A stretch of DNA of 64,000 nt from Sediminibacterium sp965279585 (GCA_965279585.1 OZ257248.1:2666001-2730000); one strand, 5' to 3'; shown: positions 26,163 to 34,986, counted from the stretch's first letter. Notes: generated by a model from the letters alone, not told the origin. Translations and numbers: made by a program.

Positions 26163-27086
26163 ATGACCAACCCAAAACAAAATAAAGAACTGATCGGAAA
26201 AGGGCTTCGCTCTTTGCTGCAAAATATTGATGCAGATCTGAAGACCACCAGTGGTGCATTGAAAAGTGATGTGGTTGAACAAGTGACTACTACCACCAGA
26301 ATTCAGTTAAGTGATATTCAGATCAATCCAAAACAACCAAGACGTGACTTTGATGAGCAGGCATTGAATGAACTTGCTGAATCTTTGAAGCTACATGATA
26401 TCATTCAACCATTAACTGTTTCAAAACTCTCCGGCAACAAGTACCAATTGATTGCCGGTGAACGCCGATTTCGTGCTGCAAAAATCGCAGGACTAAAGGA
26501 TGTACCTGTCTACATCCGTCAGGCAAACGATCAACAGTTATTAGAATTAGCTTTACTTGAAAACTTACAACGTGAGAATCTCAATGCTGTAGAAATTGCC
26601 CTGAGTTATAAGCGTATGATGGACGAGTTAAGCTACACCCAGGAACAAGTAGCTGAAAGAATGGGTAAGGAAAGAAGTACGGTAACCAACTATATCCGTT
26701 TATTAAAGCTGCCACCGGATATCCAGTTGGCGGTAAGGAGCGGGCAATTGAGCATGGGGCATGCCAGAGCATTGATTAATATTGACACCATTGATAAGCA
26801 ACTGTTTGTTTATAAAGAGATCCAACAAAAAGGCCTTAGCGTCAGACAAACAGAGGAATTGGTGAGAAAAATGTACCAAGCTGAAAAATCAGGTACTGTT
26901 AAAAGTTCTGCAAAAACAGATCTACCTCCTGCTTACAAAAAGATTGAAGATAACTTAGCATCACATTTCGCTACAAAAGTGAAAATGGTTCACAATAAAA
27001 AAGGTTATGGCAGTATCACCATCGAGTATTTTTCATTAGAAGAACTGAATAAAATTCTCGAAGCCATGAATGTAACGGTGAGCTGA
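26163..27086 (+). CDS. parB: Chromosome partitioning protein ParB (Spo0J)
   Basis: A 307-residue DNA-binding CTP switch that loads at parS and spreads. The N-terminal domain has PRRDFDEQALNELAESL and the arginine patch GERRFRAAKIAG (99-110), then LLENLQRENLNAVE; the central HTH lies near 157-182 (SYTQEQVAERMGKERSTVTN). The C-terminal dimerisation part ends LEELNKILEAMNVTVS. I start at ATG 26163 (MTNPKQNKEL); the upstream ATG at 26136 lies in the inverted repeat and adds a non-conserved MDYVLKLNT. DUF5683 follows 7 bases downstream. Confidence 0.95.
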   Translation: MTNPKQNKELIGKGLRSLLQNIDADLKTTSGALKSDVVEQVTTTTRIQLSDIQINPKQPRRDFDEQALNELAESLKLHDIIQPLTVSKLSGNKYQLIAGERRFRAAKIAGLKDVPVYIRQANDQQLLELALLENLQRENLNAVEIALSYKRMMDELSYTQEQVAERMGKERSTVTNYIRLLKLPPDIQLAVRSGQLSMGHARALINIDTIDKQLFVYKEIQQKGLSVRQTEELVRKMYQAEKSGTVKSSAKTDLPPAYKKIEDNLASHFATKVKMVHNKKGYGSITIEYFSLEELNKILEAMNVTVS

Positions 27087-27093
27087 TAAGTAC

Positions 27094-27750
27094 ATGCTTG
27101 TATTTCGTTTATTCATATCATTCTTACTGATTTCATTTACAACTACTCTTTCAGCACAATCTGATAAAGAGCAATTAGCTTCTGCTAATCTATTAAATAG
27201 AGATACAAATAGCATATCAAAAGACAATACAAAAAAAGCCACCGATCCAAAAAAGCATATTCCCCGAATTGCTACCAGACGCTCTGCTTTGATACCCGGA
27301 TGGGGTCAAGCTTACAATAAGCAATATTGGAAGATCCCTATTGTGTACGGAGTATTGGCCATACCTGCAGTAGCCTATTCATACAATAATAGTATGTACA
27401 AGAAAACCAAGTTTGCTTATGAAGCTTTATTCAAAGCCCAACAGCCAACACTTGACAGCTCCGATTTAAGAAATATCGATCCTCAATTGAGGGGCTTAAG
27501 CATTTCTTCTGTACAGAGTTATCGGAATGCATTCCGACGCGACAGAGATTATTCCATTCTATGGTTTGTGTTGGCATGGGGACTTCAAGTCGCAGATGCC
27601 ACCGTATTTGCACATTTGAAGCAATTCGATGTAAGCGATGACCTTACCATGCAGATCAGTCCAACCTTTAATCCACAAACAAGAACACCGGGCTTTGGAT
27701 TGGTTATGAGCATCAAAAATCCTGATAAAAAGCCGAGACAGGTTCGTTAA
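27094..27750 (+). CDS. DUF5683 protein of the parAB cluster
   Basis: A 218-residue protein with a signal peptide or first membrane helix at about 1-23 (LSAQSDK), a basic linker and a DUF5683 domain starting TRRSALIPGWGQAYNKQYWK (about 65-84), followed by two hydrophobic segments, near 88-105 and 150-168, and a C-terminal beta-like tail. The GWGQ-Y motif also occurs in other small membrane domains. Placement after parB and before dapB is conserved in Bacteroidota as far as I recall; function unknown. The 7-base gap after parB suggests co-expression. Confidence 0.85.
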   Translation: MLVFRLFISFLLISFTTTLSAQSDKEQLASANLLNRDTNSISKDNTKKATDPKKHIPRIATRRSALIPGWGQAYNKQYWKIPIVYGVLAIPAVAYSYNNSMYKKTKFAYEALFKAQQPTLDSSDLRNIDPQLRGLSISSVQSYRNAFRRDRDYSILWFVLAWGLQVADATVFAHLKQFDVSDDLTMQISPTFNPQTRTPGFGLVMSIKNPDKKPRQVR

Positions 27751-27769
27751 CTATCCATCCCATAAAAAT

Positions 27770-27799
27770 TTGTTTCTTGCCGATTTACAGATAAGTTTG
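27770..27799 (+). promoter_or_regulatory. Complete Bacteroidota promoter for dapB
   Basis: TTG at 27770-27772 is separated by 19 bases from TAAGTTTG at 27792-27799, matching the TTG-N19-TAnnTTTG arrangement. The implied transcript starts about 14 bases before the ATG at 27817. This is the best -33/-7 pair in the window. Confidence 0.72.
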
Positions 27800-27816
27800 C
27801 TCCAAAAGCGCAGATC

Positions 27817-28533
27817 ATGAATATTATTCTGATAGGGTATGGCAAAATGGGTAAAGCAATTGAAGAAATTGCCGTGAAGAAAGGTCATACCATTTCTTTA
27901 AAAGTGGACATTCATAATGCTGATGAACTAAATACTGCAAATGCATCAAAGGCTGATGTTGCTATTGAATTCACCGGACCACACAGTGCATTTGATAATG
28001 TTATGAAATGTCTCGAATTAGATATACCTGTGGTTTGCGGCTCTACCGGCTGGCTTGACAGATATGAGGAAGCTAAGCAGTACTGCGAAAAAAGAAATGG
28101 TACACTTGTATACGCAAGTAATTATAGTATCGGGGTGAATTTATTTTTTGAAGTCAATAAATACTTGGCTAAACTGATGAGTCAACATCCTGATTACAAT
28201 GTCTTCATGGAAGAGATACATCATACACAGAAAAAAGATGCACCCAGTGGAACTGCTATTACACTGGCAGAACAGATTTTAGCATCTATGCCGCAAAAGA
28301 AAAATTGGATCAACGAATATTCTTCAGATCCAAATGTATTGTCCATTGTATCCGAACGTATCGACCCTGCTCCCGGTACACATAAAGTAAAATACAATTC
28401 AGCCATTGATGACATAGAAATCATTCATACCGCACATAATCGCCAAGGATTTGCGGGGGGGGCTGTTTTGGCTGCCGAGTTTGCTTCAAAACATAACGGT
28501 ATTTGGAGTATGAAAGATGTATTGGGATTATAA
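27817..28533 (+). CDS. dapB: 4-hydroxy-tetrahydrodipicolinate reductase
   Basis: A 238-residue NAD(P)H-dependent reductase converting 4-hydroxy-tetrahydrodipicolinate to tetrahydrodipicolinate in lysine/diaminopimelate synthesis. The dinucleotide loop is GYGKMG at 7-12, and the catalytic signature EIHHTQKKDAPSGTA is at 133-147, with the His pair and Lys in place. The C-terminal HTAHNRQGFAGGAV and ASKHNGIWSMKDVLGL are typical. Length is slightly short but normal for Bacteroidota. It has its own promoter although it trails the parAB-DUF5683 run. DapD, a later step of the same pathway, is at 56864. Confidence 0.95.
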   Translation: MNIILIGYGKMGKAIEEIAVKKGHTISLKVDIHNADELNTANASKADVAIEFTGPHSAFDNVMKCLELDIPVVCGSTGWLDRYEEAKQYCEKRNGTLVYASNYSIGVNLFFEVNKYLAKLMSQHPDYNVFMEEIHHTQKKDAPSGTAITLAEQILASMPQKKNWINEYSSDPNVLSIVSERIDPAPGTHKVKYNSAIDDIEIIHTAHNRQGFAGGAVLAAEFASKHNGIWSMKDVLGL

Positions 28534-28683
28534 TTTCGTCAATTCGTCACATTGAATCATAAAAGATGCATTCTTTTCCTTTTTTTTTATATTTTGGCTA
28601 CGGATAATAAAAGCACAACATAAAGATCGATTCGACGGAAGGTATAATCATGAAGCAAGCAGTGCCTGAAAAAGGACATTAAT

Positions 28684-29094
28684 ATGTTATCAAAAAAAAC
28701 ACAATATGCGTTTAAAGCCCTTACCTTTATGGCAGAACGCAAAAAAAATGATCCGATTTTGATTGCTGAGATTGCAGCAAAAAAGAAAATACCTCTGAAG
28801 TTTTTAGAAAATATCCTCCTTGAATTAAAAAAAGCAGGATTGTTGGATAGCAAGAAAGGAAAAGGTGGCGGATATTTTTTTAATGTAGAGCCCAATAAAA
28901 TCCCTCTCGCAACTGTAATGCGACTGATCGAAGGTCCGATCGCTTTATTACCTTGCGTAAGTCTCAATTTCTATGAAAAATGCCACGACTGCAATGAAAA
29001 AAAATGCGGTCTGAATAAGGTCATGATTGAAGTAAGAGACAACACCCTTAAAGTATTAGAAACCAAAACTGTTGCCGATTTGGCAATATATTAA
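28684..29094 (+). CDS. Rrf2-family regulator with a cysteine cluster
   Basis: A 136-residue winged-helix regulator. The DNA-binding part begins MLSKKTQYAFKALTFMAE and includes IAEIAAKKKIPLKFLENIL and the wing KKGKGGGYFF. Cysteines are arranged C-x8-C-x2-C-x4-C in LPCVSLNFYEKCHDCNEKKC, near residues 96-116, the region that carries Fe-S ligands in IscR/NsrR-like members, so redox, iron or NO sensing is plausible. ATG 28684 is clear. An outer-membrane protein gene follows 25 bases downstream and may be co-regulated. Confidence 0.88.
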   Translation: MLSKKTQYAFKALTFMAERKKNDPILIAEIAAKKKIPLKFLENILLELKKAGLLDSKKGKGGGYFFNVEPNKIPLATVMRLIEGPIALLPCVSLNFYEKCHDCNEKKCGLNKVMIEVRDNTLKVLETKTVADLAIY

Positions 29095-29119
29095 CCATTC
29101 ACCCAAAACTAAAACTGTA

Positions 29120-29863
29120 ATGAAAAAGCTACTCTTCATCTTCCTGTGTGTTCCATTTCTCGCAGAAGCACAAGTTCCTATTCCCGGACTTAGTGGTAAA
29201 AACATTTTCAAACTCAATGTAAGTTCATTGGTCGCTAAAAATTTTCATATCACTTATGAAAGAAAACTAACCGGTCGTGTATCTGCATCACTTGGTTTCA
29301 GAACCATGGGTAAATCAACAATACCTTTCCAGGGCACTGTTGAAAACCTGCTGGAGGGAACCGATTTCAATTTTAATACTTTCAAAATGGGTAATACTGC
29401 TTTTACCCCTGAAGTACGTATATACTTAGGTAAAGGAAATCTGAAAGGATTTTATGTTGCTCCTTATATGCGTTTTGCTTCTTTTGATCTAACTGCACCA
29501 CTTAAATATTCTTATACTTCAGGTGGTACAACTACAACAACAGAAGCTCCACTTTCAGGTAAAATCACATCTACCAGTGGTGGTATCATGTTTGGTACTC
29601 AACATACTTTGTTTAAGGTATTGACTTTAGACATCTGGATTATTGGTGGTCACTATGGTAGCAGTAAAGGAAATCTTTCTGTGACCAAGTCGTTCCCAAC
29701 TGCTGAAGAAAGAAATGCACTAAAAGCAGAATTAGATGGTATCGATGCCAGCCCTTTCAAATTCAAGAATGCTACTGTAACATCTACAGGTGCAAGTATT
29801 CAGTCTGATGGTCCTTGGGCAGGTTTCCGTGGATTGGGTATTAATTTGGGTTTCCGATTCTAA
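29120..29863 (+). CDS. Outer-membrane beta-barrel protein, DUF3575-like
   Basis: A 247-residue secreted barrel. Signal peptide at about 1-18 (FLAEAQ); the first strand block is NIFKLNVSSLVAKNFHITYE, then SASLGFRTMG, EVRIYLG, GFYVAPYMRFASF and a C-terminal LGINLGFRF, all pointing to a DUF3575-like outer-membrane protein. I start at ATG 29120; the frame extends back to 29072 inside the Rrf2 gene. Function unknown. A strong terminator follows 29 bases after the stop, closing the Rrf2-barrel unit. Confidence 0.83.
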   Translation: MKKLLFIFLCVPFLAEAQVPIPGLSGKNIFKLNVSSLVAKNFHITYERKLTGRVSASLGFRTMGKSTIPFQGTVENLLEGTDFNFNTFKMGNTAFTPEVRIYLGKGNLKGFYVAPYMRFASFDLTAPLKYSYTSGGTTTTTEAPLSGKITSTSGGIMFGTQHTLFKVLTLDIWIIGGHYGSSKGNLSVTKSFPTAEERNALKAELDGIDASPFKFKNATVTSTGASIQSDGPWAGFRGLGINLGFRF

Positions 29864-29891
29864 GACAAACAACACTATTTATATAAAAAGA

Positions 29892-29923
29892 AGCCGCAAT
29901 TGTTTAATTGCGGCTCTTTTTTA
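29892..29923 (+). terminator. Intrinsic terminator after the Rrf2-barrel unit
   Basis: AGCCGCAATT and AATTGCGGCT form a perfect 10-bp stem with loop GTTT (29892-29915), followed by CTTTTTT. Typical rho-independent terminator. Confidence 0.92.
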
Positions 29924-30013
29924 TTTACCCCCCGGTAAAGTGATGCATAGCGATCATCGCTAATCTCACAAATATGATACAACCCGATACCAGATCGTTG
30001 CCTGATAGGCTAT

Positions 30014-30964
30014 TTATTTTTTTAAATTTTTCAACATATCCTCCGTCATCTTAGCCAGATCAAATTCAGGTTTCCATCCCCAGTCTTTAGTAGCAACACT
30101 ATCATCAATACTTTGTGGCCAGCTATCTGCAATTTGTTGTCTGTAATCAGGTGCATAACTGAGTTTAAACTCAGGTATATGCTTCACAATTTCTGCACCG
30201 ATCTCTTTGGGTGAAAAACTCATACCTGATAAATTATAAGAAGTTCTTACTGATATTTTTTCGGCTGGAGCTTCCATCAATTCCAAGGTTGCTCTGATAG
30301 CATCAGGCATATACATCATCGGCAAATAGGTGTCTTCTTTTAAAAAGCACTGATATTTTTTATGCTCCAATGCTTCATGATAAATTTCAACTGCATAGTC
30401 TGTAGTACCACCACCCGGTGCAGACTTATAACTGATCAAACCCGGATAACGTAAACTGCGGACATCTACTCCATAACGTTGAAAATAATAATTGCACCAA
30501 AATTCGCCTGCGTATTTACTAATACCATACACTGTGGTCGGTTCTATAATAGTTTGCTGCGGACAGTTTTGCTTGGGAGAGGTTGGACCAAAAACTGCAA
30601 TACTACTTGGCCAATACACTTTGGTGAGTTTTTCCTCACGGGCAATATCCAAGACATTCAGCAAGCCTTGCATATTCAAATGCCATGCTAGATTTGGATT
30701 TTTCTCTCCGGTTGCGGAAAGTATGGCAGCCAAAAGATAGATCTGGGTAATATTCTGACGAATCACTTGCACATGCAGCATTTCTTTATTCATCACATCC
30801 ATACTCACATATGGACCGGTTCCCTCTAACAGAGGATTTTGTTCTCTTAGATCTGAAGCAATGACATTGTTATTGCCATAAAGCTTTCTCAAAGCCAATG
30901 TCAATTCTACTCCAATTTGCCCTGAAGCTCCGATAACCAGAATTTTTTCCTTTTGCTGCGTCAT
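30014..30964 (-). CDS. SDR-type L-threonine 3-dehydrogenase
   Basis: A 316-residue epimerase-fold dehydrogenase oxidising L-threonine to 2-amino-3-ketobutyrate with NAD+. The Rossmann loop is GASGQIG (12-18), catalytic Tyr-Lys lies in TVYGISKYAGE, and RYPGLISYKSAPGGGTTDYAVEIY is the specific substrate loop that separates these enzymes from GalE-type epimerases. ATG 30964 is selected; the frame continues to 31027, but that extra piece lies in the inverted repeat and reads unlike the family. Cytoplasmic, single gene. Other family functions (nucleotide-sugar epimerase) are less likely given the Tdh-type loop. Confidence 0.88.
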   Translation of the reverse strand: MTQQKEKILVIGASGQIGVELTLALRKLYGNNNVIASDLREQNPLLEGTGPYVSMDVMNKEMLHVQVIRQNITQIYLLAAILSATGEKNPNLAWHLNMQGLLNVLDIAREEKLTKVYWPSSIAVFGPTSPKQNCPQQTIIEPTTVYGISKYAGEFWCNYYFQRYGVDVRSLRYPGLISYKSAPGGGTTDYAVEIYHEALEHKKYQCFLKEDTYLPMMYMPDAIRATLELMEAPAEKISVRTSYNLSGMSFSPKEIGAEIVKHIPEFKLSYAPDYRQQIADSWPQSIDDSVATKDWGWKPEFDLAKMTEDMLKNLKK

Positions 30965-31002
30965 GCAATCGTTTTTAGTGGAACAAAGAAAGAGAAAAAT
31001 GG

Positions 31003-31195
31003 GCAATAGTCCATAGACCATGGTCAATAGCTAATAGTTGATGGTTCATGGCGAATAGTTCATAGCTGATGATTAATATCTATTCCATAATAGATCACCG
31101 ATTATTATACCACTTCGCACGATGAGCTATTAGCCATGAACCATTTGCCATAAACAATTTCCAAGGACCATGGACTATTGACCATGAACCATAAA
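31003..31195. repeat. Long word-like inverted repeat between divergent genes
   Basis: About 190 bases of CATAG/CATGG/AATAG words. Best arms: 31041-31063 against 31122-31144, 21 of 23 positions matching around a 58-base loop; and outer arms 31004-31023 against 31161-31180, 17 of 20. It occupies nearly all the space between the threonine dehydrogenase and kdsA starts, so any transcript of either gene begins in or beside it. Confidence 0.85.
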
Positions 31196-31226
31196 TGCCT
31201 AATTTCGCCATTCAAATTCTAAAGTC

Positions 31227-32048
31227 ATGATTCCAGCCTATCTCACTGAACTTTTTAAGCACCAGCAATACGATAGTAATAACTTTTTTCTAATTGCTGG
31301 TCCTTGTGTAGTGGAAAGTGAGGAATTGGTGATGGAAGTAGGTGAAAAGGTTTCTCGCATTTGTAAGAACCTCGGTATACCCTATGTTTTTAAAGCCAGT
31401 TATCGGAAGGCAAATCGTACCAGTGCGAGTTCATTCACCGGTATTGGAGATGACAATGGTTTATCATTGATCAAAAAAGTGGGTGATACTTTTCATTTAC
31501 CAACCACTTCTGATATTCATGCGCATGATGAAGCGGCAATGGCTGCGCCATTCATTGATATTTTGCAGATACCCGCTTTTCTATGTCGTCAAACAGATCT
31601 TTTAATCGCTGCGGCTGAAACAGGCAAAGTGGTGAATGTCAAAAAAGGACAATTTTTGAGTGGACCTTCTATGAAATTTGCAGTGGATAAAATCAAGCTC
31701 GCCGGTAATGATAAAATCATGCTCACCGAACGCGGTACTACGTTTGGGTATCAGGACCTCGTAGTTGATTATAGAAATATACCTTGGATGCAAGAGCATG
31801 GCTGTCCTGTGATCATGGATTGCACCCATTCACTACAACAACCTAACCAAACAACAGGCGTAACCGGTGGCAATCCTCAATTGATCGGAACCATTGCAAA
31901 AGCCGCAATTGCTGCCGGTGCCGACGGACTCTTTATTGAAACACATCCCAATCCCGCAGTTGCAAAAAGTGATGGAGCCAATATGTTGAAGCTTGATCTC
32001 TTAGAACCTTTGTTACAAGAACTCGTTCGCTTAAAAAAAGCAATGTAG
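31227..32048 (+). CDS. kdsA: 3-deoxy-8-phosphooctulonate synthase
   Basis: Condenses arabinose-5-phosphate with phosphoenolpyruvate to Kdo-8-phosphate for lipopolysaccharide. The 273-residue protein has the DAHP/KDOP synthase barrel with LIAGPCVVES (about 22-31), FKASYRKANRTS, the HDEAAMAA stretch, NVKKGQFLSGPSM, MLTERGTTFGY and the C-terminal GADGLFIETHPNP. The second-strand Cys in GPCVVES could bind metal, but metal dependence cannot be settled by eye. ATG 31227 follows a one-mismatch -7 box, TAATTTCG, at 31200-31207 at the edge of the repeat. Confidence 0.95.
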   Translation: MIPAYLTELFKHQQYDSNNFFLIAGPCVVESEELVMEVGEKVSRICKNLGIPYVFKASYRKANRTSASSFTGIGDDNGLSLIKKVGDTFHLPTTSDIHAHDEAAMAAPFIDILQIPAFLCRQTDLLIAAAETGKVVNVKKGQFLSGPSMKFAVDKIKLAGNDKIMLTERGTTFGYQDLVVDYRNIPWMQEHGCPVIMDCTHSLQQPNQTTGVTGGNPQLIGTIAKAAIAAGADGLFIETHPNPAVAKSDGANMLKLDLLEPLLQELVRLKKAM

Positions 32049-32226
32049 TAAGAAGAGTCAAGAAGGAAGGATCAAGACACAAGTAAGTGTAGTGTGATTA
32101 AATAAAGAAGAATCAAGAAACAAATAGATAGCAAGTGAAAACAAAACACCATCAAGTGATTTTCTACTTGACAATTGGAACTTACAACTTCCTTGTACCC
32201 TGTTTCTTTATTCTTGTTTCTTTCCT
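32046..32226. repeat. Word-like repeat, AAGAA/TTCTT type
   Basis: A purine-rich half with AAGAAGAATCAAGAAACAAAT-like words at about 32104-32125 is mirrored by TTTCTTTATTCTTGTTTC at about 32202-32219. A second pair is CATCAAGTGATTTTCTACTTGA, a 6-bp CAAGTG/ACTTGA-type hairpin. It starts at the kdsA stop and ends at the convergent PspC gene. Confidence 0.6.
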
Positions 32227-32228
32227 TA

Positions 32229-32450
32229 TTACCAGTTGCGCAAAGGGTTTCTTCTTCCTGCGAGGATATAATTTTTGATATTGATCCAGAAAGCGAGGAT
32301 CATGTAGATGATGACAGGAGATCCCATGGTCAAAAAAGAGATATAAATAAACCACATCCTGATACGGGAGCTGGCAATACCTAGTTTTTCACCAATAGCG
32401 GTACAGACACCAAACGCCCTTACTTCAAGAAATTCTCTGATTTTTTGCAT
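32229..32450 (-). CDS. PspC-domain membrane protein
   Basis: A 73-residue protein consisting of a PspC domain: an amphipathic start with GVCTAIGEKLGIASSRIRMWF and one long hydrophobic segment from about 32 to 56. PspC is an inner-membrane component of phage-shock responses in some bacteria; small stand-alone copies in Bacteroidota have no defined role. No pspA-like partner is within the window. ATG at 32450. Convergent with kdsA across the repeat. Confidence 0.85.
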   Translation of the reverse strand: MQKIREFLEVRAFGVCTAIGEKLGIASSRIRMWFIYISFLTMGSPVIIYMILAFWINIKNYILAGRRNPLRNW

Positions 32451-32718
32451 ATAACGATTGATTGAAAGGGGGCTTTATAAAGCAAATTAGACAAATTTCT
32501 GCGAAAAAAGTTGAAGAAACTGACCTTAGCTCATGAAGACTTTGGATAAAGGTGTTGTCCTCCTAATTTCCGTCTTTGCCTCCACCCTATTTTTCCGTAA
32601 ATTCGCGCAGATTTTAGTCAATAATACGTCTGTTTGAATAGACTATTCTCTGGAAACTTTCCATAGCTAAGTTCTCAAATCAGATATCAGAAATCATACA
32701 TCTTTAAATTTAAGACCC

Positions 32719-34986
32719 ATGGCATTTGACATTGAAATGATCAAGAAAGTGTATGCTGAAATGCCTGCCAAGGTAGATGCTGCACGTAAGGCGCTCGGTC
32801 GCCCTTTGACACTGTCTGAAAAGATCCTTTTTGCACACTTGCATCAGGACCAACAGCTGACTAATTTTGAAAGAGGTAAATCCTATGTTGATTTTGCACC
32901 AGACCGTGTTGCCATGCAGGACGCTACAGCACAAATGGCACTCCTACAATTCATGCAGGCCGGTCGTCCGAAGGTAGCCGTTCCTTCAACCGTACACTGC
33001 GATCACTTGATCACTGCCAAACAGGAGGCTAAAAAAGATTTAGAAGTTGCTAATGCAGAAAGCAAAGAGGTTTACGATTTCCTTGCTTCTGTTTCCAATA
33101 AATATGGTATTGGATTCTGGAAACCCGGTGCCGGTATCATTCACCAGGTAGTTCTTGAAAACTATGCATTTCCGGGTGGTATGATGATCGGAACCGATTC
33201 TCATACCGTTAATGCCGGTGGATTGGGAATGATCGCCATTGGTGTGGGTGGTGCTGACGCTTGTGATGTGATGGCAGGATTACCTTGGGAACTCAAATGG
33301 CCTAAACTGATTGGTGTTAAGCTAACAGGTAAACTGAGTGGTTGGACAGCTCCGAAAGATGTTATTTTGAAAGTTGCAGGTATTCTTACCGTAAAAGGTG
33401 GAACCGGTGCTATCGTAGAATATTTTGGTGAAGGTGCAACCGCTATGAGCTGTACCGGTAAAGGAACCATTTGTAACATGGGTGCTGAAATTGGAGCCAC
33501 CACATCTACATTTGGTTATGATGATAGTATGAGCCGTTATCTGAAAGCTACAGGTCGAGAAGAAGTGGCATCTATGGCAGATGGTATCAAAGCATACTTG
33601 AATGCAGATGCTGAAGTATACGCTTCTCCTGAAAAATATTTCGATCAGGTAATTGAGATCAACCTTAGTGAACTGGAACCGCATTTGAATGGACCTTTTA
33701 CTCCGGATCTTGCTACACCTATCTCTAAGATGAAAGAAATGGCTGCGGCCAATGGATGGCCTACAAAAGTAGAAGTGGGTCTGATCGGTAGCTGTACCAA
33801 CAGTTCTTATGAAGATATCAGCCGTGCAGTAAGTCTGGCTCGTCAGGTAAAAGAAAAGGGCCTGAAGACAAAAGCTCAATACACCATTACTCCGGGTAGT
33901 GAACAAGTTCGTTACACCATTGAGCGTGATGGATTCTTAGATATCTTCTCAGAAATTGGTGCTACTGTTTTTGCCAATGCATGTGGACCTTGTATCGGTA
34001 TGTGGGATCGTGTAGGTGCGGAAAAAGCTGAGAGAAATACCATCGTACATTCCTTCAATAGAAATTTCGCTAAGCGTGCAGATGGCAATCCGAATACTTT
34101 AGCGTTTGTTGCTTCACCTGAATTGGTAACTGCACTGGCTATTGCAGGTGATCTTACTTTTAATCCGATCACTGACACATTGACCAATGAAAAAGGTGAG
34201 CAAGTAAAATTGGATGAGCCTACCGGACAAGAATTACCACAGCGTGGTTTTGCAGTAGAAGATGCAGGCTATCAAGCACCTGCTGCTGATGGAAGCGGTG
34301 TACAAGTAGCTGTTGATCCGGCTTCAAAACGTTTGCAGCTGTTAGATCCTTTTGCTGCTTGGGAAGGAACGGATCTGAAGGGATTGAAACTGTTGATCAA
34401 AGCCAAAGGAAAATGTACTACTGACCATATTTCAATGGCCGGTCCATGGTTAAAATTCCGCGGGCACTTAGATAACATCAGTAACAACATGCTCATTGGA
34501 GCTTTGAATTTCTTCAATGAAAAAACAGATTCGGTAAAGAATCAACTTACCGGTGAATATGGACCGGTACCTGCTACACAGCGAGCTTATAAAGCAAAAG
34601 GTATTGGATCTATTGTTGTTGGTGATGAGAACTATGGTGAAGGATCATCAAGAGAGCATGCAGCCATGGAGCCTCGTCATTTAGGTGTTCGTGCCATTCT
34701 GGTAAAATCATTTGCCCGAATTCATGAAACCAATCTGAAGAAGCAGGGTATGCTTGCATTGACATTCTCTGATAAAAATGATTATGATAAAATTCAGGAA
34801 GATGATACGATCGATATTGAAGGTCTGACCAGTTTTGCTCCCGGTCAACCGCTTACTGTTGTATTACATCATGCTGATGGAACTGTAGATAAGATCACTG
34901 TTAACCATACTTATAATCAGCAACAGATCGAATGGTTCAAAGCAGGTGGTGCTTTGAATATCATTCGTAAACAAGTTGCAGGATAA
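32719..34986 (+). CDS. Aconitate hydratase
   Basis: Interconverts citrate and isocitrate in the TCA cycle. The 755-residue protein resembles the mitochondrial-type aconitases. Motifs: TDSHTVNAGGLGMIAIGVGG near 155-174, GSCTNSS with the first [4Fe-4S] cysteine, ACGPCIGMWDR with the other two, and the swivelling C-terminal domain with YGEGSSREHAAMEPRHLG near 637-654. All three cluster cysteines and the active-site Arg/Ser block are intact. The gene has a 268-base upstream region in which I found no perfect -7 box, and ends at a bidirectional terminator. Cytoplasmic. Confidence 0.95.
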   Translation: MAFDIEMIKKVYAEMPAKVDAARKALGRPLTLSEKILFAHLHQDQQLTNFERGKSYVDFAPDRVAMQDATAQMALLQFMQAGRPKVAVPSTVHCDHLITAKQEAKKDLEVANAESKEVYDFLASVSNKYGIGFWKPGAGIIHQVVLENYAFPGGMMIGTDSHTVNAGGLGMIAIGVGGADACDVMAGLPWELKWPKLIGVKLTGKLSGWTAPKDVILKVAGILTVKGGTGAIVEYFGEGATAMSCTGKGTICNMGAEIGATTSTFGYDDSMSRYLKATGREEVASMADGIKAYLNADAEVYASPEKYFDQVIEINLSELEPHLNGPFTPDLATPISKMKEMAAANGWPTKVEVGLIGSCTNSSYEDISRAVSLARQVKEKGLKTKAQYTITPGSEQVRYTIERDGFLDIFSEIGATVFANACGPCIGMWDRVGAEKAERNTIVHSFNRNFAKRADGNPNTLAFVASPELVTALAIAGDLTFNPITDTLTNEKGEQVKLDEPTGQELPQRGFAVEDAGYQAPAADGSGVQVAVDPASKRLQLLDPFAAWEGTDLKGLKLLIKAKGKCTTDHISMAGPWLKFRGHLDNISNNMLIGALNFFNEKTDSVKNQLTGEYGPVPATQRAYKAKGIGSIVVGDENYGEGSSREHAAMEPRHLGVRAILVKSFARIHETNLKKQGMLALTFSDKNDYDKIQEDDTIDIEGLTSFAPGQPLTVVLHHADGTVDKITVNHTYNQQQIEWFKAGGALNIIRKQVAG

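Noticed and set aside
25200..27100. parS site or replication origin beside parAB
   Set aside because: No GTTTCACGTGAAAC-like sequence, DnaA-box cluster or dnaA/gidA gene was seen; the palindromes found differ.
31003..31195. CRISPR array or MITE
   Set aside because: No constant repeats with spacers, no terminal duplications and no cas genes; only short words in inverted order.
33322..33906. 194-codon minus-strand frame within aconitase
   Set aside because: Antisense shadow of a strongly conserved gene, with Cys/Thr-rich meaningless translation.
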